Below, piece by piece: positions 5,868-7,164 of a stretch of DNA of 7,164 nt; position 1 is the first letter of the stretch, and the number at the start of each line of letters is the position of its first letter. Source of the stretch: Rhodocyclaceae bacterium (lineage in GTDB: Bacteria; Pseudomonadota; Gammaproteobacteria; Burkholderiales; Rhodocyclaceae); NCBI GenBank assembly GCA_016702335.1, contig JADJEF010000014.1, positions 1 through 7,164 of the forward strand, read 5' to 3'. The notes beneath the pieces were generated by a model. The model was given only the letters and a program-made list of their open reading frames with translations. It was not told the origin of the DNA and made no database searches. A program made the translations under genes and the position numbers.

Positions 5868-6056
5868 CCGACGTTCTTTTGCGACGACCTTTTCGTAAAT
5901 CTGCTGGATCACCAGCGCGTCATTTACGGCGGCACAAACGTCACCATTTGCCCACCTTGAAATCCGTGGCTGCGGTATGCCAGTTTCCGCCTCGATCTCG
6001 ATCTGCTTAATGCCAGAGTCCAAGATCACATTCAGCATCGTGGTTACATTTATCAT
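5838..6056 (-). CDS. Cro/CI-type HTH regulator, small (72 residues)
   Basis: The product has a Cro-like HTH at about 16-38: IKQIEIEAETGIPQPRISRWANG, with helix 2, turn and a recognition helix. The tail is strongly basic (KVVAKERRKRKKP, 56-68). It has no room for a dimerisation/protease domain, so it resembles Cro more than a full CI. It is the first gene of the minus-strand operon next to the divergent operator, as lambda cro is, and would switch between the divergent promoters. ATG 6056 has almost no ribosome site; longer in-frame extensions upstream cross the promoter region and are rejected. The mRNA may start close to the ATG and be leaderless or nearly so. It may act as the sole repressor here. 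Confidence 0.75.
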   Translation of the reverse strand: MINVTTMLNVILDSGIKQIEIEAETGIPQPRISRWANGDVCAAVNDALVIQQIYEKVVAKERRKRKKPALLT

Positions 6057-6183
6057 GCGGCTTATTCTATACGAGAAAAAATACAGTCGCGGGAAATTAT
6101 TTTCACAAAGTTCGCGCGTTTGTATTTTTTGGCGTATATTTCTACTCACCGGCTGACAACGGTCACTAACAGGAGAGAACGAA
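6057..6183. promoter_or_regulatory. Divergent promoter/operator region
   Basis: This 127-base AT-rich gap separates the starts of the minus-strand and plus-strand operons. It is dominated by a near-symmetric inverted repeat (6068-6138). On the minus strand TTGTGA (6108-6103) and TGTATT (6085-6080), 17 bases apart, form the best promoter guess; TATAGA (6071-6066) is an alternative -10. On the plus strand TATATT (6135-6140) is a candidate -10 with a poor -35. AGGAGAG at about 6171 is the ribosome site for the plus-strand gene. The Cro-like protein is the probable ligand. Confidence 0.65.
6068..6138. repeat. Long imperfect inverted repeat, likely paired operators
   Basis: The left arm (6068-6091) contains TATACG, AAAAAATACA and CGCG; the right arm (6115-6138) contains CGCG, TGTATTTTTT and CGTATA. 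The 24-base arms match at 20 positions when one is reversed, with 23 bases between them. Each arm places a possible -10 at its outer end, so one regulator bound to both arms could control both promoters. Confidence 0.65.
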
Positions 6184-6499
6184 ATGCCCACAACACTACT
6201 GCACGGCGAAACATGGGAACAGGCCCGCTCCCGTCGCTTCAGCGAAGAAGCGCGCGACGACGAGCGCATCACCTGGATTGTTGAGCGCACCGAGCAAATC
6301 ATCAGCGACAAAGACTATCGCCCTAAACATTGCCGGCCAGATCGCGCTAGACCATCCCGAGCTACTCCTCGCCATGGCCGACGCCACCAGCGCCGACTAC
6401 ATCAGCGCCATCGGGGCGTTTAACGAAAAGATGGCGAAACGCGCCCGCACCATCGCCAAGAGCGAAGCCAATATCCACTTTGCCTACGTCTGGAACTGA
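6184..6499 (+). pseudogene. Unknown early phage gene broken by an apparent frameshift
   Basis: The first gene of the plus-strand operon starts at ATG 6184 with an AGGAGAG site and reads MPTTLLHGETWEQARSRR... for 45 codons to ISDKDY. Coding then continues in the +1 frame as IALNIAGQIALDHPELLLAM... to a stop at 6497-6499. Both pieces look coding (third positions mostly G/C, sensible proteins), and neither has an independent start: the second has only an unsupported TTG. A two-base loss turning TATATC into TATC near 6316-6319 would explain the shift and would restore 105 residues. A real mutation, a sequencing error or programmed +1 frameshifting are all possible. The product is helical; I do not recognise the family. 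Confidence 0.6.
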
Positions 6500-6501
6500 T
6501 T

Positions 6502-6813
6502 ATGAAAACCACACTAAACGCCTTCCTGCCACCCTACTCAAGTCTTACCCCGGCTGACCTAGCCAGCGGTGCTGATGACATAGCCAAAGGGCTGTTCTAT
6601 CACCATGACGCTACATTCTGCGACGGCTACACGCTCGTCGGTACGGCAGAGGTGGAAGTCACCCTGATTGCCGTGTCGGAAGTGATCGACCAAAAGCGCA
6701 AAGCCATCGAAGCGCAGCTACAGAAAGACATGGCCGACTCCGAGGTACGCCAAGGCAAGCTGCGTGAGCAGATCCAGCAATTGCTTGCACTGCCTAATGG
6801 GGTGGAAGCATGA
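6502..6813 (+). CDS. Hypothetical 103-residue phage protein with C-terminal coiled coil
   Basis: The first half (1-55) is mixed, with Thr/Val-rich strands (GYTLVGTAEVEVTLIAVSE) in the middle; the second half (about 60-97) is a long charged helix likely to form a coiled coil. Small early phage proteins with this strand-then-coil pattern are common, with no known job that I can name. A GGAA ribosome site precedes the ATG. The stop overlaps the next ATG as ATGA. Confidence 0.65.
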   Translation: MKTTLNAFLPPYSSLTPADLASGADDIAKGLFYHHDATFCDGYTLVGTAEVEVTLIAVSEVIDQKRKAIEAQLQKDMADSEVRQGKLREQIQQLLALPNGVEA

Positions 6814-6962
6814 GCGCAATACAATACAACCTGAGCTACCGCGCGCCCCTGCGTGACACGGTAATCATCATTCACGTCACTCGCTGGATGGAAGCGGTAG
6901 CGGTAGTAGCTGGCTTTCTGATGGTGACTGGACTGCTTGAATTGATAGGAGCGATGGCATGA
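6810..6962 (+). CDS. Small single-span membrane protein (50 residues)
   Basis: The product has a polar N-terminal part with basic residues and a hydrophobic C-terminal segment (about 28-50: EAVAVVAGFLMVTGLLELIG), probably one inner-membrane helix. The ATG overlaps the previous stop and has GGTGGA upstream; its own stop overlaps the next ATG. It is too short for standard gene finders, but both ATGA junctions support it. Small membrane proteins in this place may act in superinfection exclusion or host interaction; this is a guess. Confidence 0.6.
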   Translation: MSAIQYNLSYRAPLRDTVIIIHVTRWMEAVAVVAGFLMVTGLLELIGAMA

Positions 6963-7147
6963 GCCGCCTAACCCTGCCCCTTGAAGTCTTGCCCGTCCAA
7001 ATCGGACAACGTATCCCATCGCTATCCGGCACACCGACCGACATGTTTCCCCTAACGCTCACCGAAGCCATTGCACTCAAGAACGATCTGAAGTCGCCAT
7101 TCTCAAAGCTGATGGCCGGCTGGATCGCATGTTCAACGAATACATGA
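6959..7147 (+). CDS. Hypothetical 62-residue protein, 3' end uncertain
   Basis: I do not recognise this protein. It starts with an AGGAG site and an ATGA overlap. Residues 1-45 read smoothly (…LTLTEAIALKNDL), but the last part (SPFSKLMAGWIACSTNT) looks less natural than the -1 frame, which reads EVAILKADGRLDRMFNEY into the next bases. Either the gene ends here, overlapping a following ATG as ATGA, or a one-base loss near 7089 truncates a longer protein that would run off the window. Confidence 0.5.
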   Translation: MSRLTLPLEVLPVQIGQRIPSLSGTPTDMFPLTLTEAIALKNDLKSPFSKLMAGWIACSTNT

Positions 7148-7164
7148 ATGAAGGAGTACCCGTC
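7144..7164 (+). CDS. Possible start of the next plus-strand gene (cut by window edge)
   Basis: An ATG at 7144 overlaps the previous stop as ATGA and opens MNEGVPV to the right edge. The overlap style matches the rest of the window, but no clear ribosome site is seen. The same frame is open upstream, so these codons may belong to a frameshifted continuation of the previous gene. Confidence 0.3.

Noticed and set aside
6057..6311. N-terminal extension of the Cro-like ORF across the divergent region
   Set aside because: It would cross the operator and the start of the plus-strand gene; the protein part is Ser/Arg-rich shadow sequence, and the HTH protein begins naturally at ATG 6056.
1..7164. 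CRISPR array, insertion sequence or attachment site
   Set aside because: No regularly spaced repeats, transposase motifs or terminal repeats were seen.

Overview
The window looks like the regulatory, replication and late-control part of a lambdoid temperate phage or prophage of a proteobacterium. GC is moderate to high by eye and most third codon positions are G or C. A betaproteobacterial host is my best guess, from the general flavour of the helicase, primase and winged-helix proteins; no gene here fixes the host. No structural, lysis, integrase or host genes are visible.

Layout. One long operon runs on the minus strand from a divergent control region near 6057-6183 down to the left edge. 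In transcription order it holds a Cro-like HTH protein (5838-6056), a structured leader, a winged-helix protein (5485-5760), a small HTH protein (5219-5488), a coiled-coil protein with a ParB-like flavour (4407-5165), an SF2 helicase with a zinc finger (2883-4406), a Toprim primase-like protein (2026-2886), a 268-base non-coding gap, two unknown small genes (1530-1757, 1324-1533), a NinB-like protein (974-1327), a NinG-like protein (579-977), a small Cys-rich protein (391-582), and the start of an antitermination Q-like protein with two CxxCxGxG zinc knuckles (1-452, cut by the edge). This matches the lambda order cro - replication - ninB - ninG - Q, although the replication genes are a helicase/Toprim pair and not lambda O and P. 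Most junctions are four-base ATGA stop/start overlaps, so translation is probably coupled.

On the plus strand, a second operon leaves the same control region: a gene broken by an apparent frameshift (6184-6499), a 103-residue coiled-coil protein (6502-6813), a 50-residue single-span membrane protein (6810-6962), a 62-residue unknown (6959-7147) and possibly the start of another gene (7144 onward). No classical CI-type repressor with a protease domain is present.

The signals most worth a second look are not genes. The cro to winged-helix gap holds two interlocked perfect 7-bp palindromes that can form an H-type pseudoknot just upstream of the ribosome binding site. A strong intrinsic terminator facing the opposite way (plus strand) abuts it, so an antisense RNA is possible. 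The divergent control region carries a long, nearly symmetric inverted repeat. A perfect 11-bp inverted repeat sits inside the replication-associated gene and may be an origin or a protein-binding site. The 268-base gap holds a perfect 8-bp hairpin with a competing third copy of one arm.
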